NCBI GenBank assembly: GCA_009780175.1
Contig: WRAO01000011.1
Coordinates: forward strand, 1-64,000
Source: Oscillospiraceae bacterium
Lineage (GTDB): Bacteria > Bacillota > Clostridia > Oscillospirales > Oscillospiraceae
Length of the DNA: 64,000 nt
Direction of reading: 5' to 3'
Shown: piece by piece, positions 33,921-43,457 of the stretch
Position numbering within the stretch: position 1 is the stretch's first letter
Layout: each line of letters opens with the position of its first letter
Notes under the pieces: model-generated
What the model was told of the DNA's origin: nothing
The model's input: only the letters and a program-made list of their open reading frames with translations
Database searches by the model: none
Translations under genes and position numbers: made by a program

Positions 33921-34439
33921 ATGAAAGTCGGGATCATCATGGGAAGCGATTCAGACCTGCCCGTTATGCGCGGCGCGGCTGATTTTCTGCGGGAGATGGA
34001 TGTCGCGTTCGAACTCACCGTCGTCTCCGCACACCGCACACCGGATCGGCTCTACGAATATGCCACCACCGCAAAAGAAAGAGGCCTCGGCGTCATCATC
34101 GCCGGAGCCGGGGGCGCGGCCCACCTACCCGGTATGGCCGCCTCGCTGACCACCCTGCCGGTGATCGGTGTCCCTGTCCAGACCAAAGCCCTCGGCGGTG
34201 TCGACTCACTCCACTCCATCGTCCAAATGCCCCCCGGCATCCCCGTGGCGACTATGGCGATCAACGGAGCAACGAACGCCGGAATCCTCGCAACCTCCAT
34301 CCTCGCCATCACCGACCCCGTTCTCGCCGACCGTCTCGCTGATTACAAACGCGTTCTAAACGACCTCGTCCTCGGCAAAGTCAACCGGCTGGACAGGCTC
34401 GGCTACGAACAATACCTCCTAGAAATGGAGGGAAAATAA
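33921..34439 (+). CDS. purE: N5-carboxyaminoimidazole ribonucleotide mutase
   Basis: A 172-residue class I PurE, which converts N5-CAIR to CAIR in purine synthesis. Seen: [29 protein letters not shown] with the catalytic His, [49 protein letters not shown] in pieces. It works with PurK, encoded two genes downstream. A TATAAT box lies at 33883-33888 without a clear -35. The stop is one base from the purC start. Confidence 0.97.
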   Translation: MKVGIIMGSDSDLPVMRGAADFLREMDVAFELTVVSAHRTPDRLYEYATTAKERGLGVIIAGAGGAAHLPGMAASLTTLPVIGVPVQTKALGGVDSLHSIVQMPPGIPVATMAINGATNAGILATSILAITDPVLADRLADYKRVLNDLVLGKVNRLDRLGYEQYLLEMEGK

Positions 34440-34440
34440 G

Positions 34441-35121
34441 ATGACCCTCCTTTATTCTGGCAAGACAAAAGACGTCTACGAAAACCCAGACGGAACGTAT
34501 ACCCTCAAACTCAAAGACGACGCCACCGGCAAAAACGGCGTGTTCGATCCCGGCGAAAACACCGTCGGTCTTAGCATCCTTGGCCTTGGTCGCGAATCCC
34601 TCCGCCTCACGCGGTATTTCTTCGACAAACTCACCGCCGCCGGCATCCCCCACCACTTTATCAAAGCCGACATCGACGAAGTGACCATGACCGTCCGCCC
34701 CGCAACCGTCTTCGGCAAAGGCCTCGAATTCATCTGCCGCCCCGTCGCAGACGGCAGCTTCGTCCGCCGCTACGGCGCATATATACAGCCGGGCACAGAC
34801 CTCGACTATCTGGTCGAAGTCACCCTCAAAGACGATGAGCGCGGCGACCCGCCCATCACGAAAGACGCCCTCCTCGCCCTCGGCCTCCTCACCGCTGAAG
34901 AGTACGAGACCTGCTACACCCTCACCCGCGCCATCACCAAACTCGTCGCGGACGATCTGGCGGCGAAGGGCTTGCGCTTGCATGATATTAAATTCGAATT
35001 TGGCAAAAACCGGGACGGCGAGATCATGCTCATCGACGAAATCTCCGGCGGCTGTATGCGCGCTTATCAAAACGGCACGTCCGTCGCACCCTTGGATTTG
35101 ACGAAGTTTATTGTGGGGTAA
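34441..35121 (+). CDS. purC: SAICAR synthase
   Basis: A 226-residue ATP-dependent ligase joining aspartate to CAIR. Seen: LLYSGKTKDVYENPDGTYTL, HHFIKADIDEVTM, GLEFICRPVADGSFVRRYG, TLKDDERGDPPITKDALLALG, and RLHDIKFEFGKNRDGEIMLIDEIS. It is a little shorter than the Bacillus enzyme at the C-terminus, and the KDSATAFNG-like nucleotide loop reads KDDATGKNG. This variant is expected to be active. It sits between purE and purK in one unit. Confidence 0.94.
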   Translation: MTLLYSGKTKDVYENPDGTYTLKLKDDATGKNGVFDPGENTVGLSILGLGRESLRLTRYFFDKLTAAGIPHHFIKADIDEVTMTVRPATVFGKGLEFICRPVADGSFVRRYGAYIQPGTDLDYLVEVTLKDDERGDPPITKDALLALGLLTAEEYETCYTLTRAITKLVADDLAAKGLRLHDIKFEFGKNRDGEIMLIDEISGGCMRAYQNGTSVAPLDLTKFIVG

Positions 35122-35201
35122 AATCGCCCCATTTTTGTTCCATTATTGCCCCGTTTTGGGCAGTCGAGCATAAAAAATTTATGAATAGAGCGAGGATTTC
35201 T

Positions 35202-36347
35202 ATGAAAAAGAGAATCGGCATCATCGGCGGCGGTCAACTGGGAAAAATGATGATTTTGGAAGCCAAACGTCTTGGCTTTTACGTGGTCACCCTAGACCCC
35301 ACCCCCAACTGCCCCTCCAGCAGCATCAGCGACCATCAAATCGTCGGCGCTTTTGACGATCCCGCGGCTTATGTCGAGCTCGCCAAGTTGGTAGATGTCA
35401 TCACCTACGAATTCGAACACATCCACGCCCCTGTGCTGGAGGCCTTGGAACAACAGGGCCATACGATCTACCCTTCCGTCTCTAGCCTCAAGACGATCCA
35501 GAACAAATATACCCAGAATCAGGCCCTAGAGGCTGCTGGCGTCCCTGTGCCGCGCTTTGCGCTCGTCGAAAGCGTCGCAGACATCAAGCATTGGGGCAAT
35601 GCCGCCAACTTTGGCTATCCCCTCATGCTCAAAGCCACCCTCGGCGGGTATGACGGCAAGGGCAACGCCCTCATCCGGGACGAATCCGAGGCGGAATCTG
35701 CCTTCCAGTCTCTCGGCGGCGGCACGAGACAGGTTATGGTAGAAGAGTTCTGCGATTTCGAACGCGAAATTTCCATCATCGCCTCGCGCGGGATCGACGG
35801 GAGCCGCGTGATCTATCCGGCGGCGGAGAATCACCACAGAAACAGCATTCTTGACACGACCATCGTCCCGGCCCGCGTGCCGGATGAGGCGGTGACGAAG
35901 GCCACGGAAATCGCGAGCCGTGTGATGGAGGTCTTCCAAGGCGTTGGGACCTTCTGTGCGGAGATGTTTGTGTGCAGGGATGGCTCCGTCTCGGTCAACG
36001 AGGTCGCGCCGCGTCCGCATAACTCGGGACATTATACGATTGAAGGGTGCCTTGCGAATCAGTTTGAGAACCACATCCGGGCGATTGTGGGACTGCCCTT
36101 TGGCTGTGTGGAATTGCGTAATCCTACGGTCATGGTCAATCTGCTCGGCGAGAGCGATGGGGTGACGGAGCTCCATGGGCTGATGGAGGCGTATCAGGAT
36201 CCATGTGTGAAGGTGCATCTCTATGGCAAGGAAACATCTGCGCTCAATCGGAAAATGGGGCATTTTACGGTGGTGGATTACACCGTGGAAGGGGCTTTGG
36301 AGAAGGCCGAGCGGGCCAAGGGGCTTTTGCATGTGGTTGGGGTGTAG
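35202..36347 (+). CDS. purK: N5-carboxyaminoimidazole ribonucleotide synthase
   Basis: A 381-residue ATP-grasp enzyme that carboxylates AIR with bicarbonate. Seen: RIGIIGGGQLGKMMILEAKRLG, TYEFEHIHAPVLEALE, the ATP-grasp core PLMLKATLGGYDGKGN and VMVEEFCDFEREISIIASR, and the metal-binding SVNEVAPRPHNSGHYTIEGC. ATG at 35202 is preferred, with CGAGGA upstream; an earlier in-frame ATG lacks a site. It is followed by an intergenic repeat element. Confidence 0.96.
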   Translation: MKKRIGIIGGGQLGKMMILEAKRLGFYVVTLDPTPNCPSSSISDHQIVGAFDDPAAYVELAKLVDVITYEFEHIHAPVLEALEQQGHTIYPSVSSLKTIQNKYTQNQALEAAGVPVPRFALVESVADIKHWGNAANFGYPLMLKATLGGYDGKGNALIRDESEAESAFQSLGGGTRQVMVEEFCDFEREISIIASRGIDGSRVIYPAAENHHRNSILDTTIVPARVPDEAVTKATEIASRVMEVFQGVGTFCAEMFVCRDGSVSVNEVAPRPHNSGHYTIEGCLANQFENHIRAIVGLPFGCVELRNPTVMVNLLGESDGVTELHGLMEAYQDPCVKVHLYGKETSALNRKMGHFTVVDYTVEGALEKAERAKGLLHVVGV

Positions 36348-36364
36348 GTGCCTCCTACCAGTGG

Positions 36365-36700
36365 TTTTTTCTGTTTTTAAATGAGCCTGCGGCTCGTTGC
36401 GCTCGTTTCGCCGAGGCGACTCTTGCCCAAAAAGTATGCAAAAAAATGCGCGTCAGATGGCTTTTCCCCCTGCCTGACGCCCCCGTTTTGACGTTTGGTT
36501 TGTGGGCATTCAAGGCCAATGGTTCCGCCGGACGAGGCGGAACCACGGAATTTTGTACGCACGGATAAAAGTCAAAAGGAAGAGATTTTTAAGAGAAACC
36601 ATTCGGTTTCTCTTAAATCGCTTTTTTGCCTACTTTTTGTCAACACAAAAAGCAGGTCGCCTTCGGCGACATGAAGCGCTTGACCCGCCAGGCCAATAGA
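36365..36700. repeat. Modular intergenic repeat, copy B
   Basis: Module 1 is at 36383-36420, the GGTTTGTGGGCATT...GGTTCCGCC module at 36484-36541, and a 13-bp hairpin TTTAAGAGAAACC / GGTTTCTCTTAAA at 36588-36617, followed by a CTACTTTTTGTC...AAAAAGCAGG pair. It occupies the whole gap between purK and the metallo-hydrolase; no gene is seen in it. Confidence 0.85.
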
Positions 36701-36731
36701 AATATCCCTATGGAGAAGAATACAAAGCACA

Positions 36732-37718
36732 TCAAAGGGCGTAGGTATGGACCCCGTCTTTGCTGTGTCGTTGTAATCTCCCCTGCAACACCAGATGGTC
36801 AATGTGTGAAATTGCTTCTCCTACGGCGAACCATCGCTGGCCGGGCGGGAAGTCGGCCCAGCTTTTGGCGCGGATCGACCAGTGCATTTTAGAGGCGATT
36901 TCGTAGCCAGTACTATACGGGTTTTCCTGTACGATGTTCAGAACGTCATCAAGTCGCTCTTCGTGGTGTTTGAGCAGTTCCGGAATCCGTTTTTCGAGCG
37001 TGCCTTCGTTCTGCCTGTGTCCTGTCAGTACGGTATTCACGTTGAGGCTAGAGATTTTGTGCAGGCTTGCGAAATAGTGACTGAGCGGGTCCTCCAGTTC
37101 TCGCCACCACGCGATGTTAGGAGTGATGTCGAACAGGAGGTGGTCGCCGGTGAAGAGGATGTTGTGTTGGCGTTCATACAGGCAGATGTGCCCTGGGGTG
37201 TGGCCCGGGGTTGAGACGACTTCCCAAGTCCATTCGCCGTAGCGCAGTATGTCGCCGTCGTGGAGGGAGGTGACTTCGAACAGGCCTTCGGAGATGAATT
37301 TTCGAGCTGGGTTAGCGAGGCGCGTCTCGGTCAATTTTTCCTCCGGGTAGCCCTCTTGGCGAAATCTGCTTTCCCCGTCATTCCACCACTGCGTGTCGCC
37401 GGCGGACATGACGTTTCGGAATATCTCCGCGTCCGCGTGTCCCATGTAGACCTTGGAGTCTGCGGAGATAGTCTGTGAAATGAGACCTGTGTGGTCCGCA
37501 TGGACGTGGGTGGCTAGAACATCGGTTTTGTCCATGTCGAGCCCCAGCTCTCTGATGCCTCTGCGCAAGGTGTCCAGACATTCGGGGCGATTAAAGCCGG
37601 TGTCAATGATTAGACTGCGCTGTGGGGACACGATGACATAGCTGTTGAGCCACTTCAAGGGATTACCAGGGAGGTCTACCTGGAGTCTGTATAAATTGCC
37701 GTGGATTTGTTTTATCAT
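36732..37718 (-). CDS. Metallo-beta-lactamase-fold hydrolase
   Basis: A 328-residue metal hydrolase. The binuclear metal motif is LATHVHADHTGLIS, with further ligands in STPGHTPGHICLYE, LFTGDHLLFD and VLTGHRQNEG. After the MBL domain (about 1-240) comes a C-terminal helical/winged segment (RLDDVLNIVQENPYSTGYEIASKMH; AVGEAISHIDHLVLQGRL) as in LACTB2- and hydroxyacylglutathione-hydrolase-related proteins. The substrate is unknown; thioesterase, lactonase or ribonuclease roles are all possible. AAGGAGAGGG precedes the ATG at 37718. It follows the radical SAM gene closely. Confidence 0.88.
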   Translation of the reverse strand: MIKQIHGNLYRLQVDLPGNPLKWLNSYVIVSPQRSLIIDTGFNRPECLDTLRRGIRELGLDMDKTDVLATHVHADHTGLISQTISADSKVYMGHADAEIFRNVMSAGDTQWWNDGESRFRQEGYPEEKLTETRLANPARKFISEGLFEVTSLHDGDILRYGEWTWEVVSTPGHTPGHICLYERQHNILFTGDHLLFDITPNIAWWRELEDPLSHYFASLHKISSLNVNTVLTGHRQNEGTLEKRIPELLKHHEERLDDVLNIVQENPYSTGYEIASKMHWSIRAKSWADFPPGQRWFAVGEAISHIDHLVLQGRLQRHSKDGVHTYAL

Positions 37719-37734
37719 GCGACTGTCCCTCTCC

Positions 37735-38619
37735 TTAAAAAAACGTAATCTGCGGCGGCTTATAGGGACGCTTGTAGTCCTCGGTGATGCTTGGCATCTT
37801 ATAGCGGAGGCCTCGTTTTTGGCATTCCTCGGCGAAGCGTTCGTGGAGTTGTTTTGCGTGGGGGCTGGCACAGGAGTAGCGGTCGCCAAAGCGTTTGGCG
37901 TATTGTTCGCGGAGGCCGGGAAATTGTTTGGCTAGTTGTTGATAGAAATACTCTCTCTGCCCTGCCCGGAGCGTTACGCCGAAGGCGGGGTAGATGTATT
38001 TTGCGCCGTTGTCGTGGGCCAGCCGGACGATGTTGAGGATGTTCTCCTCTGTGTCTGTGATCCACGGGAGGACGGGCATAAGGAGGACGCCAGCATAGAT
38101 GCCTTTGTCGGAGAGGGCTCTCAGGGCGCGGAAACGGTCGCTGCTAGGGACGACGTGAGGTTCGATCTGTTTACTCAGCGCGTCGTCCGCTGTGGTGATG
38201 GTCAGTTTGACGAGCACCGGGGCCTGTGTTTGGATGTCTTGCAGGACGTCGATGTCTCTTGTGATGAGGGGACTTTTGGTTGCGACTGCTACGCCGAACT
38301 CGTAGGCGAAGAGGAGTTCTAGGGCGTGGCGGGTTAGGCTCTGGGTCTGTTCGAAGGGGTTGTAGGGGTCGGACATGGCGCCGGTTGCGACGACACCTTT
38401 TTGCACTTTGCGGTTTAGATCGTCTCTGATGATTTGGAGGGCATTTTCTTTGGCGCGAACGCGATCAAAGTTGTCGATGCGGTAGCAGAGGCTCCTGCTG
38501 TCGCAATAGATGCAACCGTGGCAGCAGCCTCTGTAGATGTTCATCGTATAGTCCGCGCCGAACCACGCGCTGGCGTGTTTCGTCTTGGTGACGATGGTTT
38601 TTGCGGGGATATAGTCCAC
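37735..38619 (-). CDS. SPL-family radical SAM protein
   Basis: A 294-residue radical SAM protein. The cluster motif is in NIYRGCCHGCIYCDSR (CxxxCxxC). The rest follows the spore-photoproduct-lyase-like pattern: GAMSDPYNPFEQTQSLTRHALELL, TKSPLITRDIDVLQ, VKLTITTADDALSKQIEPHVVPS, AGVLLMPVLPWITDTEENI. Many such proteins are not true SPL enzymes and their substrates are unknown. The cell forms spores, but no second marker ties it to photoproduct repair. It is separated by six bases from the phosphomutase gene on the same strand. Confidence 0.88.
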   Translation of the reverse strand: MDYIPAKTIVTKTKHASAWFGADYTMNIYRGCCHGCIYCDSRSLCYRIDNFDRVRAKENALQIIRDDLNRKVQKGVVATGAMSDPYNPFEQTQSLTRHALELLFAYEFGVAVATKSPLITRDIDVLQDIQTQAPVLVKLTITTADDALSKQIEPHVVPSSDRFRALRALSDKGIYAGVLLMPVLPWITDTEENILNIVRLAHDNGAKYIYPAFGVTLRAGQREYFYQQLAKQFPGLREQYAKRFGDRYSCASPHAKQLHERFAEECQKRGLRYKMPSITEDYKRPYKPPQITFF

Positions 38620-38624
38620 CTTGA

Positions 38625-40337
38625 TTAGCCGCGCAGGGTTTCGGCGTAGACCTCGCAGCGCCGGACGGTTTCTTGACAGGCGGCGCGGTCTTTGCCTTGG
38701 GCGAGGATATAGACCTTTACCTTTGGCTCCGTGCCGGAGGGGCGGACGAGGAAATTAGTGCCGTCCGCCAAGGTGAAGCCGAGGACGTTGGAGCCGGAGA
38801 GTTCCATTGCGTTCTCAACGCCATTAGTGGTGCTTTTGCCGCTTTGATAATCGCAGATGGTTACTACCTGTTGTCCGCCGATTTCGGTGGGTGGGCTGGT
38901 GCGGAGCGTATCCATGAGGGCCTGCATTTTTTGCAGGCCGTCGTAGCCGGGCATGACGAGGTTGAGTGTGTGTTCTTCGTAGTAGCGACCGAGGGTCTGG
39001 AAGTGTTCCTCCAAGCCGTCGATCAGGGTCATGCCGCGGGTTTTGTACCATGCCGCCATTTCGGCGATGATGAGGGAGGCAGTAACGGCGTCTTTGTCTT
39101 TGACGAAGGTGCCGATCATATAGCCATAGGATTCTTCGTAGCTGAAGATGACCGTTTTACTGTCTCCCAGCGCTGTGGCTTTTTCCGCCATGTTTTTGAA
39201 GCCGGTGAAGGTTTTGTAGGCCGCGAGGCCTTCGCGTTTGGCGATGTCCATCGACATCTCGGTTGAGACGATGCTTTGGATGAAGGCGGCGTTTTGTGGT
39301 AGGGTGCCCGCCACTTTTTTGGCGGCGATGAGGTAGCCGAGGAGGAGGACGCCCATTTGGTTGCCGCTGATCATTTGATAGTCGCCATTGTGGCGGACCA
39401 TTGCGCCGACGCGGTCGGTGTCGGGGTCGGTGCCGATGATGAGTTCGGCCTTATTGGCGCGGGCGAGTTCTAGGGCTAGGGTGAAGCCCTCCGGATCTTC
39501 TGGGTTGGGGCTTTTTACGGTTGCGAAAGTACCGTCTGGCACCATTTGGGCGGCGACGGGGAGGATGTGTTGGAAGCCGATGCGGCGCAGGGCTTCTGGC
39601 ACGACGATGCGGCCTGTGCCGTGGAAGGGGGTGTAGACGATTTTGAAGGTATCGGCGACTTTTGCGACGCTGCCTTGGTCTACGGATTCGTTGAGCACGG
39701 CTTCGAGGAATTCTTCGTCCGCCTCGGGACCGAGGATGGTGATGCGCCCTTCGTCTATGGCGGTTTGATAGTCCATGGTTTTAACGCCTGCGAAGAGGTC
39801 GATCTCCGCCATGCGTGCGGCGACGACTTTGGCGAAGCTGGTTGGGAGTTGGGCGCCGTCTGACCAGTAGACTTTGTAGCCGTTGTAGGCGGGAGGGTTG
39901 TGGCTGGCGGTGATGTTGATGCCCGCTGTGGCGCCATAGCGCGGAATAGCGAAGCTGAGTTGGGGGGTGGGGCGCATGTCGGGGAAAATCCGGACATGTA
40001 CACCGTTTGCCGCCATGACGGAGGCGGCTTCTTTGGCGAAGAGGTCGGAGTTGATGCGGCAGTCGTATGCGATGACGACACCGGCTTTTGCCGCCGCCTC
40101 ACCCTCTGCCGAAATCACCTCGGCGAAGCCTTGGGTGGCGTGGCGGATGACGTGGACATTCATGCGGGCGAGGCCCATGCCCATGATTCCGCGCAGACCC
40201 GCTGTGCCAAAGGCGAGGGGGGCGTGGAAGCGTTCTTTGATTTCTTGGTCGTCGGATGCTATGGCGTCGAGTTCCGCGCGCTCCTCTGGAGTGAGGGCTT
40301 TGGCGAGGCGCCAGTTTTCGTAGGTTTCTCTATACAA
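38625..40337 (-). CDS. Phosphoglucomutase/phosphomannomutase
   Basis: About 570 residues, an alpha-D-phosphohexomutase of the long PgcA/PGM2 type that interconverts hexose 1- and 6-phosphates. Seen: PLAFGTAGLRGIMGMGLARMN, the catalytic serine in NITASHNPPAYNGYKVY, the metal loop GTDPDTDRVGAM, the sugar-binding EESYGYMIG and the phosphate-binding RPSGTEPKVKVY. A TTG start at 40337 is favoured because AGGAGG lies six bases upstream; an ATG at 40352 would place that ribosome site inside the coding region. It overlaps the stop of the DUF2007-like gene by a few bases. Confidence 0.95.
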   Translation of the reverse strand: MYRETYENWRLAKALTPEERAELDAIASDDQEIKERFHAPLAFGTAGLRGIMGMGLARMNVHVIRHATQGFAEVISAEGEAAAKAGVVIAYDCRINSDLFAKEAASVMAANGVHVRIFPDMRPTPQLSFAIPRYGATAGINITASHNPPAYNGYKVYWSDGAQLPTSFAKVVAARMAEIDLFAGVKTMDYQTAIDEGRITILGPEADEEFLEAVLNESVDQGSVAKVADTFKIVYTPFHGTGRIVVPEALRRIGFQHILPVAAQMVPDGTFATVKSPNPEDPEGFTLALELARANKAELIIGTDPDTDRVGAMVRHNGDYQMISGNQMGVLLLGYLIAAKKVAGTLPQNAAFIQSIVSTEMSMDIAKREGLAAYKTFTGFKNMAEKATALGDSKTVIFSYEESYGYMIGTFVKDKDAVTASLIIAEMAAWYKTRGMTLIDGLEEHFQTLGRYYEEHTLNLVMPGYDGLQKMQALMDTLRTSPPTEIGGQQVVTICDYQSGKSTTNGVENAMELSGSNVLGFTLADGTNFLVRPSGTEPKVKVYILAQGKDRAACQETVRRCEVYAETLRG

Positions 40338-40656
40338 GGTCGTCCTCCTCATATCCGTCTTCTGCGATTTCGCCTTCCAGCATACCGATGGCGTCTTCTA
40401 GGCGGGTGATGGGTACATAGAGATCGATCCCGGTGCCGGAGATGCCGATGATGACGCGACCGAAGGAGCCGCCGTTGGGGTATTGCGTCACGACGGGGAT
40501 GCCTTCGGATTCGAGCATGCTGATGACGATCTGCCCCTCTAGGTCTACTGCGCTCAAGTGGACCAGGAATGCTGGTTCTATGGGCTTTCCGTTTTCATCA
40601 TTGGGCCAAGGGAGTCCTTTTGTTGGTTTACCGAAGCTCCAGTTTTCAAAGGCCAT
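40330..40656 (-). CDS. DUF2007-like protein
   Basis: A 108-residue small soluble protein. The part AFLVHLSAVDLEGQIVISMLESEGIPVV...LYVPITRLEDAIGML matches the DUF2007 (putative signal-transducing) fold, a ferredoxin-like module often seen near metabolic genes. The N-terminal 28 residues (WSFGKPTKGLPWPNDENGKP) are unusual and Pro/Gly-rich. Its stop overlaps the phosphomutase start, suggesting coupled translation. The function is unknown. Confidence 0.78.
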   Translation of the reverse strand: MAFENWSFGKPTKGLPWPNDENGKPIEPAFLVHLSAVDLEGQIVISMLESEGIPVVTQYPNGGSFGRVIIGISGTGIDLYVPITRLEDAIGMLEGEIAEDGYEEDDLV

Positions 40657-40732
40657 GGTGTGGGGCCTCCTTTTTTGTTTTGGAATTAGTATATCATGAA
40701 TAGGTGTTTTTCTCTATACTGTGTACCGTTCT

Positions 40733-41165
40733 TTTTTATTAGCCTGCGGCTCGCTACGCTCGTTTCGCTGAGGCGACCTACTTTTTTGCATCGCGCAAAA
40801 AAAGTATGCAAAAAAAGCGATTTAGGGGCTTCGCCCCTAAAGACCCCTTTTTGACTTTTGGTTTGTGTGCGTTCAAGTCAAGTGGTTCCGCCTGCCGGCG
40901 GAGGTTTAGGTCGCTTTCTGGCGTACGCGTTCCTGTGCGGTAGGTGCGATCGAATGTGCGGTGCTCTTCGCACTGCATTCCCATCCGCCGGCCGAGGCGG
41001 AAGACATGCGTTGTGTTTCGCTGTGCATAAAAGTTAAAAGGAAGAGATCTTTAAGAGAAACCATTCGGTTTCTCTTAAATCGCCTTTTTGCTTCTTTTTG
41101 GCGAAACAAAAAGAAGGCCCGTCCGGCAGGACATTCAGCCTGCGAGCCCGCAAGGCTCATAAATA
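40733..41165. repeat. Modular intergenic repeat, copy C
   Basis: The longest copy. Module 1 is at 40741-40776; a TTAGGGGC/GCCCCTAA hairpin follows; the GGTTTGTG...GGTTCCGCCTGCCGGCGGAGG module is at 40858-40910; the TTTAAGAGAAACC / GGTTTCTCTTAAA hairpin is at 41050-41079; and a final CTTCTTTTTG/CAAAAAGAAG pair is near 41090-41120. It fills 40657-41190, and no gene is seen in it. Confidence 0.87.
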
Positions 41166-41189
41166 GCCCTATGGCAATAAGAAAAGAGA

Positions 41190-41222
41190 AAGACCCGGCA
41201 CAAATGCGCCGGGCCTTTTTTA
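41190..41222 (-). terminator. Terminator of murA
   Basis: Stem GGCCCGGCGCA / TGCCGGGTC followed on the minus strand by TTTCTCTTTT; the other side also carries six T residues. Confidence 0.75.
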
Positions 41223-41224
41223 TT

Positions 41225-42526
41225 TTACGATATCGCCCGCAGATTCGAGGTATGATCCGGCTCGACGGGGGCCAGCAAATAGTCGATGTCTGCTCCGAGG
41301 CCTTGCATTTTTTCGACGAGGTCTTCATAGCCCCGTTCGATGTAGTGGATCTGCTCTACGATTGTCTCGCCTTGGGCGGCTAGGCCCGCGATGACGAGAG
41401 CTGCACCTGCCCTAAGGTCACAGCAGGAGACGGGTGCGCCGGTGAGGCCAGTGACGCCTTCGATGACGGCTGTTTTGCCGTCTACCTGGACTGTTACGCC
41501 CATTTTTTTGAGCTCGTCCAGATAGCGATAGCGGTTGTCCCAGATGCTCTCGGTGATGATGCTGGTGCCTTGTGCTAGACAGAGCGCGATGCCGATTTGG
41601 GGTTGCATATCTGTCGGGAAGCCGGGATAGGGCATGGTTTTGATGTTGGTGCGGTGGAGCGGGCCGTCTCGTTTGACGAGGACCGCTTCGCCGAGGTCTT
41701 TTACGGTGACGCCCATCTCTTGGAGTTTGGAGGTGATACACTCCAAGTGTTTGGGGATTACATTTTTAACGAGTACTTCCCCACCGACGGCGGCCACTGC
41801 CGCCATGTAGGTACCGGCTTCGATTTGGTCGGGGATGATGGAGTAGGCGCCGCCGGTGAGCTGGCCTGTGCCGTAGACGCGGATTACGTTGGTTCCGGCG
41901 CCGCGGACGTCTGCGCCCATGGAATTGAGGAAGTTTGCGAGATCTACGATGTGCGGTTCGCGGGCGGCATTTTCGATGGTAGTTTTGCCTTTGGCGAGCA
42001 CGGCAGCCATCATAATATTCATGGTTGCGCCGACGCTGACGACGTCGAGATAGACCGCGTTGCCGGTGAGACCGTCTGGGGCTTTGGCATAGACCATGCC
42101 AGCTTCGACTTCGACTTTGGCGCCGAGGGCGTTGAAGCCTTTGATGTGTTGGTCAATCGGGCGGGCGCCGAGGTCGCAGCCGCCGGGCATGGAGACTTCA
42201 GCGTGGCCAAAGCGGCCCAGGGCCGCACCGATTAAATAGTAAGAAGCGCGGATCTTCCGCATGAGTTCAGAGGGGACACCGGTCTGCCGGGCTTGGCTAC
42301 AGTCAATATCTATTGTGCTGCGGTTAACTCTGCGGATGGTCGCGCCCATTTGCTCCAGAATATTGAGGAGCAGCGACACATCGCTGATGCGGGGTACGTT
42401 TTCCAGACGGCAGACTCCATCGACCAGCAGGGCGGCGGGGATGATGGCAACTGCGGCGTTTTTCGCGCCGCTGATTTCCACTTCGCCATATAAGGGCTTG
42501 CCGCCTTTGATGAGATATCGGTCCAA
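41225..42526 (-). CDS. murA: UDP-N-acetylglucosamine 1-carboxyvinyltransferase
   Basis: A 433-residue enzyme of the first committed step of peptidoglycan synthesis. Seen: LYGEVEISGAKNAAVAIIPAAL, the active-site loop MPGGCDLGARPIDQHIKGF with Cys117 (the residue fosfomycin modifies), PDQIEAGTYMAA, YPGFPTDMQPQ and DLRAGAALVIAGL. Length is standard. A clear promoter lies upstream, and a modular repeat follows the terminator. Confidence 0.97.
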   Translation of the reverse strand: MDRYLIKGGKPLYGEVEISGAKNAAVAIIPAALLVDGVCRLENVPRISDVSLLLNILEQMGATIRRVNRSTIDIDCSQARQTGVPSELMRKIRASYYLIGAALGRFGHAEVSMPGGCDLGARPIDQHIKGFNALGAKVEVEAGMVYAKAPDGLTGNAVYLDVVSVGATMNIMMAAVLAKGKTTIENAAREPHIVDLANFLNSMGADVRGAGTNVIRVYGTGQLTGGAYSIIPDQIEAGTYMAAVAAVGGEVLVKNVIPKHLECITSKLQEMGVTVKDLGEAVLVKRDGPLHRTNIKTMPYPGFPTDMQPQIGIALCLAQGTSIITESIWDNRYRYLDELKKMGVTVQVDGKTAVIEGVTGLTGAPVSCCDLRAGAALVIAGLAAQGETIVEQIHYIERGYEDLVEKMQGLGADIDYLLAPVEPDHTSNLRAIS

Positions 42527-42605
42527 GTATTCACCTTCTCACTTTGGTCATTTCTTGCGATTAGTATGTCCAGCGAGAGTTCTTCTCACGCGCTTTTTCT
42601 CAAAG

Positions 42606-42634
42606 ATTATATCAATTAATTCCGGAAAAAGCAA
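42606..42634 (-). promoter_or_regulatory. murA promoter
   Basis: Minus strand TTGCTT, 17 bases, perfect TATAAT, about 80 bases before the start codon. Confidence 0.75.
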
Positions 42635-42770
42635 CAAATAAAATCAACGAACTGTAACAATTCTGCAACAATACTCTGCAGCGTGTTACAGCATTCATCT
42701 GCTTCTTTTCTTTTTCCCTGTTTCGTAGTATACTGATAGACTACCTTTTACATATAGGCAGGGCCTGAAT

Positions 42771-43457
42771 ATGGATATTACACTCCGCAAAATTAATCGC
42801 GCCGAGGTGCTCAGATATCTCGGTTATGGCGACAACGCGCCGGACGCTTTGGTGGCGGCACAACTCGATGAGGCCGAAACCATTGTCCGGCGTTTGGCAA
42901 AGCCGCGCGTATTGTATCGCCTGTTTGACCTGGAGCCTGCGGGCGAGACTCTTCGCGTCCGGGGCACGGCGCTGGACCTTGCGGGCGAGGCCATTCTGGC
43001 GCATCTTGCGGGAGCGGATCAGTGTGTCCTCTTGGTTGCCACGCTGGGCATGGCGGTGGAACGGGAGATTTTTCGGTTGCAGGTGGTGGATCTCGCGCTC
43101 GCGACGGTGGTAGATGTTACGGCGAGTGCGGCGATTGAGCAGGTTTGCGACCAGGTACAGGAGGAACTTGCGGAGATGACCGCGTCCAAGGGGCGGTTTT
43201 TGACTACGCGTTTTTCGCCCGGATACGGAGATATGCCACTCTCGCTCCAACAGCCTTTTTGCAGCGTCTTGGACGCCGGGAAAATCGGGGTGACGGTTTC
43301 GAAGTTTTATTTATTGACACCGCGGAAGTCGGTGACAGCTGTTTTTGGGATTTGTCGTGAGCCGGTTTCGGCTCCGTTGAAAGCTTGTGCGCTTTGCGCC
43401 ATTGCGGATACTTGTAGTTTGAGAAAGGCTGGGACGTCCTGTGGGAAGTTTGATTGA
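42771..43457 (+). CDS. Methionine synthase activation-domain protein
   Basis: A 228-residue stand-alone version of the MetH reactivation (AdoMet-binding) domain, which reductively methylates the inactive cob(II)alamin form of methionine synthase. Seen: INRAEVLRYLGYGD, DLAGEAILAHLAGADQCVLLVATLG, RFSPGYGDMPLSLQQPF and LLTPRKSVTAVFGI. The C-terminal Cys cluster (CALCAIADTCSLR) is typical of the separate bacterial form and may bind a metal. It overlaps the MetH core gene by 17 bases; together the two give a full methionine synthase. Confidence 0.93.
   Translation: MDITLRKINRAEVLRYLGYGDNAPDALVAAQLDEAETIVRRLAKPRVLYRLFDLEPAGETLRVRGTALDLAGEAILAHLAGADQCVLLVATLGMAVEREIFRLQVVDLALATVVDVTASAAIEQVCDQVQEELAEMTASKGRFLTTRFSPGYGDMPLSLQQPFCSVLDAGKIGVTVSKFYLLTPRKSVTAVFGICREPVSAPLKACALCAIADTCSLRKAGTSCGKFD

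Noticed and set aside
42640..42770. Possible B12 or SAM riboswitch before the methionine operon
   Set aside because: Looked for a B12-box and S-box core motifs; none present in the ~130 bases before the activation-protein gene.
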